Of a stretch of DNA of 33,170 bases, positions 1 through 7,154 are shown one piece after another. The position numbers were made by a program, and so were the translations under genes. Below the pieces are notes generated by a model that saw only the letters and a program-made list of their open reading frames with translations, made no database searches and had not been told where the DNA came from. Position 1 is the stretch's first letter; the number at the start of each line of letters is the position of its first letter. Origin of the DNA: Paenibacillus phocaeensis (GTDB lineage Bacteria > Bacillota > Bacilli > Paenibacillales > Paenibacillaceae); assembly GCF_900021165.1 (NCBI RefSeq), contig NZ_FCOQ01000031.1, positions 127,950 to 161,119 on the forward strand, given 5' to 3'.

Positions 1-5
1 ACCGT

Positions 6-941
6 ATGAACAGCTACAAATTTCTCGAATTGGAAAATCCGACCGAATACCGGCTGGAAGCTTTGGAAGTTGGCGTCACCTCGAGCTGCAACTTCAAATG
101 CGATTATTGCTGCGCTTATGAAAGGAATGACGGGAACAGCATCGGCGGGGAAGAAGTCGTGCGCATCCTGAAGGAGGCCGGCACGATCCGGCGGGTTCGG
201 CTGTCGGGCGGGGAAGTCACTTTGAAATTCCAGGACTGCTTGAACATCGTCGGGTACTGCGCGGCGAACGGTATCGAAACGCAGTTAAATTCCAATGCCA
301 GCCTGCTGAGTCCGGCGCGCATCGATCAACTGGCCAACGCCGGCTTAACGACGTTACATATTTCGTTCAATTTCACCGATGCGGCGAGTTTCTCCCGCTA
401 CTATGGAATGCCGGAATCGGTGTATCACAAAATCCGGGAAAATATCGCCTACTCCACGACGACTGCCATCGATACCGTACTCGAAACGCTGCTGTTTGCC
501 GAAACGGAGCATCGTCTTCTGGAGATTGCCGATCAGGTGTACCGGCTTGGCGTGCGCACCCATGAAATTCAGAACGGCATCGAAATGGCGCACAGCGGCT
601 GGAAGGCCACTACCGCCCGCGATTCATTGAAGAAGGCGGTTCAACAACTGATCGACGCCAAGAGAGAAGACAGCACCCTCTATTTTACCTGTATGGATCG
701 ATTTGCCGAGAAGCTGGGGTTTGCCGATCAGCCCGGCGTTTATTTCTCCCGCTGCATCGAAGGCAGAAAGCAGCTTCACCTTCACGGAAATGGCGATATC
801 CTGATTTCCGAACTTTGCTACCCCGTTGTGATCGGTAATGTTTATCGCGGAACATCCCTCAAGGATTTGTTCACCCATATGCCGTCCGCGCTCAAGCATT
901 TTCTAGACACCGAACCTTGTCCGGCCGACCAAAGCCAATAA
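6..941 (+). CDS. Radical SAM protein with C-terminal SPASM/twitch-like cysteines
   Basis: This 311-residue protein is a radical S-adenosylmethionine enzyme. The cluster motif CxxxCxxC is at Cys28, Cys32 and Cys35, and the SAM-binding GGE motif is at residues 68-70. The C-terminal part has Cys250, a glycine-rich strand, Cys271 and a following Gly-Asn pair, the pattern of a SPASM or twitch domain that holds an auxiliary iron-sulfur cluster; Cys305 may be a further ligand. Family members modify peptides or mature other enzymes, but no precursor peptide is visible and the substrate cannot be named. The ATG lies 6 bases from the window edge, so its ribosome binding site is not visible and the true start could be further left; the distance to the first cysteine suits this start. 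A strong terminator follows, so it is the last gene of its transcript. Confidence is high for the fold, low for function. Confidence 0.85.
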   Translation: MNSYKFLELENPTEYRLEALEVGVTSSCNFKCDYCCAYERNDGNSIGGEEVVRILKEAGTIRRVRLSGGEVTLKFQDCLNIVGYCAANGIETQLNSNASLLSPARIDQLANAGLTTLHISFNFTDAASFSRYYGMPESVYHKIRENIAYSTTTAIDTVLETLLFAETEHRLLEIADQVYRLGVRTHEIQNGIEMAHSGWKATTARDSLKKAVQQLIDAKREDSTLYFTCMDRFAEKLGFADQPGVYFSRCIEGRKQLHLHGNGDILISELCYPVVIGNVYRGTSLKDLFTHMPSALKHFLDTEPCPADQSQ

Positions 942-943
942 AG

Positions 944-971
944 AAAGGCCCTGCTGCCGCAGGGCCTTTTG
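944..971 (+). terminator. Rho-independent terminator after the radical SAM gene
   Basis: Eleven perfectly paired bases (AAAGGCCCTGC at 944-954 with its complement at 959-969) enclose a four-base loop, and T residues follow at 967-970. It begins 3 bases after the stop codon. Confidence 0.9.
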
Positions 972-989
972 TCGAGACGTACGCCTCAA

Positions 990-1109
990 TTATACGATAA
1001 GCGCTCTGGAGATGATGACCAGCAGAATGAACAGAACCAGGATCGTTCCTGTGGAAGTCCAGAACCCACCGTAACCTACGTTGCCTACGCCATTTTCATA
1101 TCCCGACAT
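990..1109 (-). CDS. YjcZ family sporulation-type small membrane peptide
   Basis: This 39-residue minus-strand frame has an ATG at 1109-1107 and a TAA at 992-990. The peptide begins MSGYENGVGNVGYGG, glycine- and tyrosine-rich, then continues into one hydrophobic segment (about residues 21-33, rich in Leu, Ile and Val) and ends SRALIV. This layout is typical of the YjcZ/YuzJ-type small spore peptides common in Bacillus and Paenibacillus, whose molecular role is unknown. A clear AAAGGAGGG ribosome binding site lies just upstream of the ATG (about 1116-1124). No plausible terminator of its own was seen; transcription would run toward the radical SAM terminator. I could not identify a convincing SigE, SigG or SigK promoter. 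Confidence 0.85.
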   Translation of the reverse strand: MSGYENGVGNVGYGGFWTSTGTILVLFILLVIISRALIV

Positions 1110-1312
1110 TGATTTTCCCTCCTTTTTAAATATAGAACATCATATTACGCCCCGCCTGCGAAAGATCGGGACATTCGCGGAGAGCAACAAAAATGGGTTG
1201 GTGCGGCTCAGCATCCCAAACTCACGAATAGTTCCAGCCTCTGTTCGTTGCAGCCGCCTAATCATGATTTTTGCGGTTTGCATATGATGGAACAAGTCAA
1301 TCTTAAAAGCGG

Positions 1313-1573
1313 GTGGTGTTCTTGGGAGGAAAAAAGAGGCGTCAATACCGAAGACTCCAAGACGATGACATCTCCTCGGACGACCTGGCGATTATCGGTG
1401 CCGGGTTCACTGTTCTAGGGGACTTTTTCGATTTGCTCTCCCTGATGAAGTTGAAAGAGGAAAAAGCCCAAATCGGCAACGGGACTTCCGAAGGAGAGAT
1501 CGAGGAGACGCTGATCGATCAATTCATGCTGCTCCGAAGCAAACCCGAAAATAAAAAAAGACGAAAAAAATAG
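1313..1573 (+). CDS. Small charged protein of unknown function
   Basis: I do not recognise this 86-residue protein. It has a basic start (GGKKRRQYRR), an acidic stretch (QDDDISSDD, residues 17-25), a hydrophobic central segment of about 18 residues (AIIGAGFTVLGDFFDLL), a mixed charged linker and a very basic tail (KKRRKK). The central segment is too short and interrupted by Asp to be a confident membrane span; it may be amphipathic. The start is uncertain: GTG codons at 1313 and 1316 and a TTG at 1322 are all possible and none has a good ribosome binding site. A strong hairpin terminator begins 2 bases after the TAG, which supports a real transcript. It stands alone between the YjcZ-like gene and dedA. 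Confidence 0.55.
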   Translation: MVFLGGKKRRQYRRLQDDDISSDDLAIIGAGFTVLGDFFDLLSLMKLKEEKAQIGNGTSEGEIEETLIDQFMLLRSKPENKKRRKK

Positions 1574-1575
1574 CT

Positions 1576-1604
1576 AAGGCGCGGGATCCGATCCCGCGCC
1601 TTTT
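1576..1604. terminator. Bidirectional terminator between the 86-residue protein gene and dedA
   Basis: An 11-bp perfect stem (AAGGCGCGGGA at 1576-1586 with its complement at 1592-1602) has a five-base loop. T residues follow on the plus side, and the A-rich flank gives T residues on the minus side. It sits between two convergent genes and probably serves both. Confidence 0.85.
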
Positions 1605-1609
1605 GGACG

Positions 1610-2233
1610 TTACCGGGAGAGCTTGGCTACTTTCACCCTCCAACGCCGCCATTTCATGTACACCAGCACGACCAGCAGCGCGCCCAATCCCATAAAGAAG
1701 TACTTCAAATATTTCTCCACGAGATCAATTGCAACCTGCCATTGTTCGCCAAACACAAATCCGATGCCTACAAATGCGGCCACCCATAGGGCTGCCCCAG
1801 TGTATGCGTATAAAGCGAAGGTACGAAAAGGGATGCGGATAATGCCGACAAAATAACCGAAAAACTGCCTCACGCCCGGCACGAAAAAACTGATCAACAG
1901 CATCTTATTGCCATATTTCTCGTAAACCCGTCTCGTTTTATCCAAATGCGAGGGCTTCACCAGAATCCACTTTCCATACCGCTCAATCAGCGGCGCGCCA
2001 ACCCGATGCCCGATGAAATAGGTGATGGTCACCCCAACCACCGATCCGGCATATGCGGCAAGCATCGCCGGCAGGAGATCAAGCACGTCCTTATAAGCTA
2101 AGTATCCCGTATAGGTCAATGTCGTTTGACCTGGCGGCAGCGGCAGCGCAATAAAATCGATGGGGAGTCCGAGCAGCAGAACAAAATAGCCGTATTGCTC
2201 AAACATCCTTTCAATCCATTCCAATATATTCAT
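1610..2233 (-). CDS. DedA family membrane protein
   Basis: This 207-residue integral membrane protein resembles the DedA/SNARE-associated family. Members act in membrane homeostasis, and some flip undecaprenyl phosphate or phosphatidylethanolamine across the membrane. Typical features are the early segment with the proline-rich LPLPPGQ motif, the re-entrant region with glycines (GSVVGVTITYFIGHRVG), the FFVPGVRQFFGYFVG stretch that carries the conserved arginine near a Pro-Gly pair, and a final hydrophobic helix followed by a basic tail. The frame can be extended to 2254, but the ATG at 2233 has an AAAGGAGA ribosome binding site about 8 bases upstream, so I start there. It is monocistronic, lying downstream of the pst terminator. 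Which DedA subfamily it belongs to, and its substrate, cannot be told. Confidence 0.88.
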   Translation of the reverse strand: MNILEWIERMFEQYGYFVLLLGLPIDFIALPLPPGQTTLTYTGYLAYKDVLDLLPAMLAAYAGSVVGVTITYFIGHRVGAPLIERYGKWILVKPSHLDKTRRVYEKYGNKMLLISFFVPGVRQFFGYFVGIIRIPFRTFALYAYTGAALWVAAFVGIGFVFGEQWQVAIDLVEKYLKYFFMGLGALLVVLVYMKWRRWRVKVAKLSR

Positions 2234-2383
2234 CCTGCAATCTCCTTTAGTCATTCCGGGCGCCGCCCGCGCCAGTAAGTCCTTTTCTCTTATGTTATCA
2301 GTATATACGTAGATTTTCCAATCTAAAAGCGGCCGCAGACGGGGCGCCCCCCCGACCTTGGTCCGGCTGGTCCCGTCGTCGCG

Positions 2384-2422
2384 AAAAAAAGGCCAAGCCG
2401 GACAAGGTTGTCCGGTTTGGCC
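2384..2422 (-). terminator. Terminator of the pstSCAB operon
   Basis: On the minus strand a 14-bp stem (arms at 2409-2422 and 2391-2404, one A-C mismatch) is followed by seven T residues (2390-2384). It begins about 33 bases after the pstB stop codon. Confidence 0.9.
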
Positions 2423-2455
2423 CTGGATCTGTCATTCCAACGATCGGCGCGGAGC

Positions 2456-3214
2456 TTATCCGAACCGGCCGGAAATATAATCATCCGTTCGTTTCTCGGA
2501 CGGATTGGTGAAGATTTTGCTCGTATCGTCGTATTCGACCAGTTCCCCCATCAGGAAGAACGCCGTCTTCTCCGATACGCGCGCCGCCTGATGCATATTG
2601 TGCGTGACGATGATGATGCAGTAATCTTGCTTGAGCTCGGCGATCAGCTCCTCGATTTTGGCGCTGGATACCGGGTCCAAAGCCGACGCGGGCTCATCCA
2701 TCAGGATAATGCTCGGATTTACCGCGATCGACCTTGCGATACACAGCCTTTGCTGCTGGCCGCCGGACAACGCGAGGGCGGAGCTGTGCAGCCGGTCCTT
2801 CGTTTCGTTCCATAACGCCGCTTTGGTCAGCGATTCCTCGACGATTTGATCGAGCTTCTTCTTGTTCCGAATGCCGTGATATCGCGGCCCGAACGCAATA
2901 TTTTCATAAATGGACTTATGGAACGGATTCGGCCGCTGCCAGACCATGCCGATCTTCTGCCGCAGCAGCACGACGTCGGTCTTCGGATCGTTGATATTGT
3001 CGTCCCCGATCCAGATTTCCCCCGTGATCTTCGCCCCGCTAATAAGATCATTCATCCGGTTCAAGCTGCGCAGGAAGGTGGATTTGCCGCACCCGGAAGG
3101 GCCGATCAAAGCCGTCACCTGCCGGGAAGCAAAATCAAGCGAGATATTCTTAACAGCTTGCTTCTCTCCGTAATAAACGCTCAGGTCTTTCGTTGATAGT
3201 TCAATATTGGGCAC
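2456..3214 (-). CDS. pstB: Phosphate ABC transporter ATP-binding protein PstB (copy 1, operonic)
   Basis: This 252-residue ATPase powers phosphate import through PstC/PstA. Walker A is GPSGCGKST (38-46), the Q-loop glutamine is in VWQRPNPF (91-98), the ABC signature is LSGGQQQR (149-156), Walker B is ILMDEP (170-175) and the switch histidine is His205 in VTHNMHQA. The phrases LNRMNDLI and the ending DDYISGRFG are characteristic of PstB. Translation starts at GTG (3214-3212) with an AGGAGG site about 9 bases upstream and 13 bases after pstA ends. It is the last gene of pstS-pstC-pstA-pstB. A second pstB lies at 12753-13508; the two copies differ, for example DEPASALDP here against DEATSALDP there. 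Confidence 0.96.
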   Translation of the reverse strand: MPNIELSTKDLSVYYGEKQAVKNISLDFASRQVTALIGPSGCGKSTFLRSLNRMNDLISGAKITGEIWIGDDNINDPKTDVVLLRQKIGMVWQRPNPFHKSIYENIAFGPRYHGIRNKKKLDQIVEESLTKAALWNETKDRLHSSALALSGGQQQRLCIARSIAVNPSIILMDEPASALDPVSSAKIEELIAELKQDYCIIIVTHNMHQAARVSEKTAFFLMGELVEYDDTSKIFTNPSEKRTDDYISGRFG

Positions 3215-3227
3215 TGGCTTCGTCCTC

Positions 3228-4115
3228 CTATTTCGTCGCCGTAAATTTCTTGAGCATCACGCGTCCGAGCCAGCGGGCCAGCAGGTTGAATACCAGCACG
3301 GTCAGAATCAGGACGGCCGAAGCGCCGGCGGCGATTTCGGGTGCATCCGGCGCCAAGCCTTCGGAATTGATCTTCCAGATATGAACGGCTAGCGTCTCCG
3401 CCGGACGGAACGGATTTAACGGGGATGTCGGGCTAAGTGGATTCCAGTTGCCGAAGTCGAGCCGCGGGCTGCTCATGCCGGCCGTAAACAGGAGCGCCGC
3501 CGCTTCGCCGAACACGCGGCCCGCCGCCAGGATCGTCCCGGTCAGGATGATCGGCAAGGCGATTGGGAGCATGACCGATTGAATGGTCTTCCACTTGGAC
3601 AAGCCCAGCGCCAAGCTGGCTTCCTTCTGAGCCTGCGGCACGCTGGCCAACCCCTGCTCCGTGATCCGCACCATCAGCGGCAGATTAAAGATCGTTAACG
3701 CCAGCGCCCCCGAGAACAGGGAGAAGCCGAAGCCAAACAGGTTGACGATAACGAGCAATCCAAACAAACCAACGACGATCGACGGGAAGGAAGATAACAC
3801 TTCGACGATCAAGCGGATAAAATCGGTCACCTTTCCGGGCTTGGCGTATTCGCTCATGTAAATTCCTGCCCCGATCCCCAGCGGAACCGTGATGATCATA
3901 GTTAAGACCAAGAGAAACAAGGAATTAAATAATTGCGGTCCGATCCCGCCGCCTTCCTTGATCGTTTCGGGCGGCGATGTGAGAAAATCAAAGCTGATAT
4001 GGCCCAGCCCCCGAACCAAAATAAAGCCGAGCAACCCCGCCATAATGAGAACGATCAAACCGGCCAAAGCGATGATAACGGCCGTTGCGATCTTATCTAC
4101 GGTTCTTGCGCTCAT
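3228..4115 (-). CDS. pstA: Phosphate ABC transporter permease PstA
   Basis: This 295-residue inner permease subunit has about six hydrophobic segments. The cytoplasmic EAA-type loop is visible as KEASLALGLSKWKTIQSVMLP in the middle of the protein; it contacts the PstB ATPase. The long periplasmic-side loop near the C terminus (NWNPLSPTSPLNPF, AETLAVHIW) is typical of PstA. The open frame extends to a GTG at 4139, but the ATG at 4115-4113 has an AAAGGAG site 9 bases upstream and forms an ATGA overlap with the pstC stop (4114-4112), so translational coupling is likely and I start there. Confidence 0.95.
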   Translation of the reverse strand: MSARTVDKIATAVIIALAGLIVLIMAGLLGFILVRGLGHISFDFLTSPPETIKEGGGIGPQLFNSLFLLVLTMIITVPLGIGAGIYMSEYAKPGKVTDFIRLIVEVLSSFPSIVVGLFGLLVIVNLFGFGFSLFSGALALTIFNLPLMVRITEQGLASVPQAQKEASLALGLSKWKTIQSVMLPIALPIILTGTILAAGRVFGEAAALLFTAGMSSPRLDFGNWNPLSPTSPLNPFRPAETLAVHIWKINSEGLAPDAPEIAAGASAVLILTVLVFNLLARWLGRVMLKKFTATK

Positions 4116-5014
4116 CGTTTTGCTCTCCTTTCCAGCCACCGGACGATAAAGACGAATACAAACGTCATCAGCATCAAGATCAATGCCAGCGTCCAGAGGA
4201 CGTTATTCTGCGTCGAGCCCATTACCGTATTCCCCATGCTCAACGTAATGACGCTGGTTAGTGTAGAAGTGGATTCAAAGAGCGAACGCGGAATATGCGG
4301 CGCATTCCCGATAACCATCTGCACCGCCAAAGCTTCCCCGAATGCCCGAGCCATCCCCAGCACAACCCCGGTCAGCAAAGCCGGCAGGGTCGTCGGCAAG
4401 ACGGTCCGGGACAGCGTCTGCCAACGCGTCGCACCGAGAGCGTAAGAACCTTCTTTCAAACCGGGAGGCAAAGCCGCCAGCGCATCGGTGGCGATCGAGG
4501 TAATCGTCGGCAAAATCATGATCGACAACACCGTTGCGCCGGCCAGGATGCCCAGACCTTGTCCCGGGAAAATATCCCGGTAAAAAGGAACGATGACGCT
4601 AAGCCCCACAAAGCCGTAAACAACCGAAGGGATGCCGGCCAACAGTTCAATCACTGGCTGCAAATACTTCTTGCCGAACTTCGGCATGATTTCGACCATA
4701 AACAAGGCTGCGCAAATCCCGAGCGGAGCCGCGATCAGCGCCGCCAGAATCGAGGTGCTGAACGAGCCCAAAATAAACGGAAGGGCGCCGAATACCGGAG
4801 TTTCCCCATCCGGCTTCCAGTTCGTGCTGCCGAATATTTCGCCGAATGCGATCCCGTCTTGAAAAAAGGTGCTTAACCCTTTAGTTGCTACATAATAAAC
4901 CATCGAGAAGATGGTGACCACCAGCAGCACGATACAAAATGATGCGTAAATCTTGCCGGTCCATTCCTCGAGAATATGCGGTTGTATTTTTTTTCTTCCG
5001 CCGGACTGAGCCAT
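4112..5014 (-). CDS. pstC: Phosphate ABC transporter permease PstC
   Basis: This 300-residue permease subunit pairs with PstA to form the phosphate channel. It has a cytoplasmic N terminus, a first membrane span near residues 22-43, then further spans. PstC hallmarks are PVIELLAGIPSVVYGFVGL and the EAA loop KEGSYALGATRWQTLSRTVLP, followed by GVVLGMARAFGEALAVQMVIGN. The start ATG at 5014-5012 has a purine-rich AAAGGGAGAGG site. Its stop overlaps the pstA start by 4 bases. Between pstS and pstC there are 97 bases including a hairpin that could reduce read-through, fitting the usual excess of PstS over the membrane components. Confidence 0.95.
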   Translation of the reverse strand: MAQSGGRKKIQPHILEEWTGKIYASFCIVLLVVTIFSMVYYVATKGLSTFFQDGIAFGEIFGSTNWKPDGETPVFGALPFILGSFSTSILAALIAAPLGICAALFMVEIMPKFGKKYLQPVIELLAGIPSVVYGFVGLSVIVPFYRDIFPGQGLGILAGATVLSIMILPTITSIATDALAALPPGLKEGSYALGATRWQTLSRTVLPTTLPALLTGVVLGMARAFGEALAVQMVIGNAPHIPRSLFESTSTLTSVITLSMGNTVMGSTQNNVLWTLALILMLMTFVFVFIVRWLERRAKR

Positions 5015-5043
5015 GAAACCTCTCCCTTTAATAACAGCACAGA

Positions 5044-5067
5044 AAGAGGCAGAACAGTCCGCCTCTT
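5044..5067 (-). terminator. Candidate attenuator hairpin between pstS and pstC
   Basis: The minus-strand RNA can form a 10-bp stem (outer 7 bp AAGAGGC with GCCTCTT, inner 3 bp with one G-U) closed by a CTGT loop. Only a weak T-rich stretch (TCTGTGCTGTT) follows, so termination would be partial. Its position between pstS and pstC suits differential expression or mRNA stabilisation of pstS. Confidence 0.55.
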
Positions 5068-5104
5068 GCCGCGCCGATATGATGTTATCGAGTCCTGCTA
5101 ATTC

Positions 5105-6061
5105 TTACTTCGTGATGTTGCCGTCAACATCGCGTTTGACTTGCATTTTGCTGATCGGAATATAGCCAAGTTCTACGACGTCGCCGTTGTCGCTTTGTAC
5201 GTCAGGGGAAACCATGTAGTCCAGGAAAGCTTTGACGACTTCGTTTGGCTCGCCTTTCGTGTACATGTGCTCATAAGCCCATACCGGATAAGTTCCGTTC
5301 GCCACGTTCTCTTCCGTTGCATCAACGCCTTCGTATTTCACGGCTTTTACGGAATCGTCAAGGTAGGACAAAGCAAGATATCCGATGGCTCCCGGCGTTT
5401 CGCCGACCAGCTTCTTCACCGTACCGGAGGAATCCTCTTGAATCGAACCCTGCAGGTCTTCCGTTTTCGTGCCCAGCGCATATTTCTCAAAGGTCGCGCG
5501 AGTTCCGGAGCTCGATGGACGGTTGACGATTTGAATCGCTTGATCCGGACCGCCTACCTCTTTCCAGTTGGTCACTTTGCCCGTGAAAATCTGTACCAGT
5601 TGGTCCTTCGTCAGATTGTCGACGGTGATGTCCGGATTGACGACGGCTGCCATCGCCACAACAGCAACTTGATGATCCACCAATTCGCCGGCTTGAGCTG
5701 CTTCCAGCTTCTCTTCTGCGAAGACGTCGGAGTTCCCGATGTCCGCTTGGCCTCCGGATACTTGCGTCAACCCTGTGCCGCTGCCGCCGCCTTGAACTTG
5801 TATAGAAACGTTAGGATTTTGATCCATGAATTTTTTCGAAACTTGGTCTACCAAAGGTTGCAATGCCGAGGAACCTACAGCCAGGATCGACCCCGTCAGT
5901 TCCGATGCCGCTGCGTTTCCGCCGTTGTTCGCAGATGCCTCATCTGTGGTGCCGCCGTTTGTGCCGGCTGTGTTGTTTGGTGCCGCGTTGTTGTTTTGAC
6001 CGCATGCCGCCAGCGTTAAGCTTAATACCAAAGTCAAAACCAATAGCATACTCTTTTTCAT
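5105..6061 (-). CDS. pstS: Phosphate-binding lipoprotein PstS
   Basis: This 318-residue substrate-binding protein captures phosphate outside the membrane and delivers it to PstC/PstA. It starts with a lysine-bearing hydrophobic signal and an LAAC lipobox whose Cys20 would be lipidated, followed by an Asn/Ala/Gly/Thr-rich linker to about residue 55. The binding domain shows VGSSALQPL (62-70), GGGSGTGLTQVSGG and NRPSSSGTRATF, the loops that hydrogen-bond phosphate in PstS proteins. The frame is open upstream to 6205, but the ATG at 6061-6059 has an AGGGGGAT site about 10 bases upstream and begins a proper signal peptide. A PhoP-box promoter lies directly upstream, so it is very likely induced on phosphate starvation. 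Confidence 0.96.
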   Translation of the reverse strand: MKKSMLLVLTLVLSLTLAACGQNNNAAPNNTAGTNGGTTDEASANNGGNAAASELTGSILAVGSSALQPLVDQVSKKFMDQNPNVSIQVQGGGSGTGLTQVSGGQADIGNSDVFAEEKLEAAQAGELVDHQVAVVAMAAVVNPDITVDNLTKDQLVQIFTGKVTNWKEVGGPDQAIQIVNRPSSSGTRATFEKYALGTKTEDLQGSIQEDSSGTVKKLVGETPGAIGYLALSYLDDSVKAVKYEGVDATEENVANGTYPVWAYEHMYTKGEPNEVVKAFLDYMVSPDVQSDNGDVVELGYIPISKMQVKRDVDGNITK

Positions 6062-6097
6062 TGTCTTAGGTATCCCCCTTATATGATTTACAATTTG

Positions 6098-6151
6098 ATT
6101 ATAGAAAGCGAAGATCAATCCCGTGTTTTCGTTTTGTAAATTTTGTGTAAA
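6098..6151 (-). promoter_or_regulatory. PhoP box and promoter of pstSCAB
   Basis: On the minus strand two perfect TTTACA repeats lie at 6151-6146 and 6140-6135, exactly 11 bp apart, followed on the same 11-bp grid by weaker repeats AAAACA (6129-6124) and TTGATC (6118-6113). A perfect TATAAT -10 (6103-6098) lies 9 nt after the last slot. No good -35 is present, as expected for an activator-dependent promoter. TT(A/T/C)ACA repeats with this period are the known PhoP-binding pattern of B. subtilis. Confidence 0.82.
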
Positions 6152-6195
6152 ATGAGGAGGCGAATTTCCGGTTTCATTTAGTCTTTGCAAAAAAA

Positions 6196-6227
6196 CAAAA
6201 AACACTCCCGCCAGACGGCGAAGAGTG
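6196..6227 (-). terminator. Terminator of nrdR
   Basis: The minus strand has CACTC (6227-6223) and GAGTG (6207-6203) arms with an inner CGCC/GGCG pairing, followed by a long T-rich run (from 6202 down to about 6187). It begins 14 bases after the nrdR stop and about 45 bases upstream of the PhoP box of pstS. Confidence 0.8.
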
Positions 6228-6241
6228 CTCGATGGTTGCAG

Positions 6242-6712
6242 CTATTCTGTGACTCCTGTATTTTTGGACAACAGCCCCTTGAGTTCTTTCATAAACATGT
6301 TGATATCTTTAAATTGGCGATATACCGAAGCAAACCGAACGTAAGCCACTTCGTCCACCGGGTACAGCTGCTCCATCACCAATTCGCCGATCCCCCGGCT
6401 TTCCACCTCGGCGTTCGCCGAGTGACGGAGGGAACGCTCCACCTCGGATACGATCGATTCCAGCTGCTCCACGGAGACCGGACGTTTCTCGCAGGCTCGA
6501 ATCAACCCCCGCAACATCTTCTCCCGACTGAATTCCTCGCGGCTGCCGTCTTTCTTGATGACAATCAGCGGCATTTCCTCCACCATTTCAAACGTCGTAA
6601 ACCGCCGGCTGCACTTCTCGCATTCGCGGCGGCGGCGGATGGAACGGTTCTCGTTCGCCGGCCTGGAATCGAGCACCTTCGTCCCTAAATAGTCGCAATA
6701 CGGACACTTCAA
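6242..6712 (-). CDS. nrdR: Transcriptional repressor NrdR
   Basis: This 156-residue protein is the ATP/dATP-sensing repressor of ribonucleotide reductase genes. The N-terminal zinc ribbon has Cys3, Cys6, Cys31 and Cys34 with the arginine-rich SIRRRRECEKC stretch that contacts DNA. An ATP-cone domain follows (about 48-140), recognisable from VIKKDGSREEFSREKMLRG and the DEVAYVRFASVYRQF ending. The start is a TTG at 6712-6710 preceded by a GGGGAGG site about 8 bases away; the protein begins MKCPYC as NrdR should. It is monocistronic with its own terminator. No nrd target genes lie in the window. Confidence 0.96.
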   Translation of the reverse strand: MKCPYCDYLGTKVLDSRPANENRSIRRRRECEKCSRRFTTFEMVEEMPLIVIKKDGSREEFSREKMLRGLIRACEKRPVSVEQLESIVSEVERSLRHSANAEVESRGIGELVMEQLYPVDEVAYVRFASVYRQFKDINMFMKELKGLLSKNTGVTE

Positions 6713-6789
6713 GCTAGAACACCTCCCCTCGTAACCGCCGTTCTGACGGCTTTTCTGCCGATTGGCAATAAATTACTTTAAATTTATCG

Positions 6790-6824
6790 GATTGAAGTTG
6801 ATAGTCCGGCACATAATACTGTTA
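6790..6824 (+). promoter_or_regulatory. Possible SigG-type promoter of the SASP gene
   Basis: CATAATA near 6811-6818 fits the SigG -10 pattern CATnnTA; about 17-18 bases upstream lies GGATT, a partial match to the -35 pattern. The gene's identity makes SigG likely, but the -35 match is poor. Confidence 0.35.
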
Positions 6825-6848
6825 CCAACCACAAGGAGGTGAACAATC

Positions 6849-7070
6849 ATGGCCCAAAATAATAATTCTTCGAACGACCTGGTGGTTAGACAAGCTTCCG
6901 GAGCTTTGGATCAAATGAAATATGAAATCGCTCAGGAGCTTGGCATCTCTTTCCCACAAGACGGATATGCTGGTAACCTGACTTCTTACGAAAACGGTTC
7001 GATCGGTGGTTTCATTACGAAACGTTTGGTCACCCTGGCTGAACAACAGCTGGCAGGTCAATTCAAATAA
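6849..7070 (+). CDS. Alpha/beta-type small acid-soluble spore protein
   Basis: This 73-residue protein is an alpha/beta-type SASP, which coats and protects DNA in the dormant spore. Visible family features are the KYEIAQELGI segment containing the germination protease cleavage site (EIAQE), the central glycine pair region (GSIGGFITKRLV) and the ending of short length. The SspA-type core NNDLVVRQASGALDQMKYEIA is nearly as in other Bacillales. An AAGGAGGTG ribosome binding site sits about 7 bases before the ATG. SASP genes are normally transcribed by SigG in the forespore; a possible CATAATA -10 is seen upstream. A strong terminator follows. Confidence 0.96.
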   Translation: MAQNNNSSNDLVVRQASGALDQMKYEIAQELGISFPQDGYAGNLTSYENGSIGGFITKRLVTLAEQQLAGQFK

Positions 7071-7084
7071 ACCGATCAGCTAAA

Positions 7085-7129
7085 GAGAGCATTGGCTGGC
7101 GCTAAGCCGGTCAATGCTTTCTTTTTTTG
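7085..7129 (+). terminator. Terminator of the SASP gene
   Basis: A 13-bp stem (7088-7100 with 7106-7118, two G-U pairs) has a GCTAA loop and is followed by TTCTTTTTTT. It lies between convergent genes and may also end the polA-mutM-coaE transcript from the other side. Confidence 0.88.
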
Positions 7130-7154
7130 TCTGCCTTCCGCCGCAAAACACCGC

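Noticed and set aside
1081..1287. Plus-strand open frame of 68 codons
   Set aside because: It overlaps the YjcZ-like gene on the other strand, has no ribosome binding site and no recognisable features.
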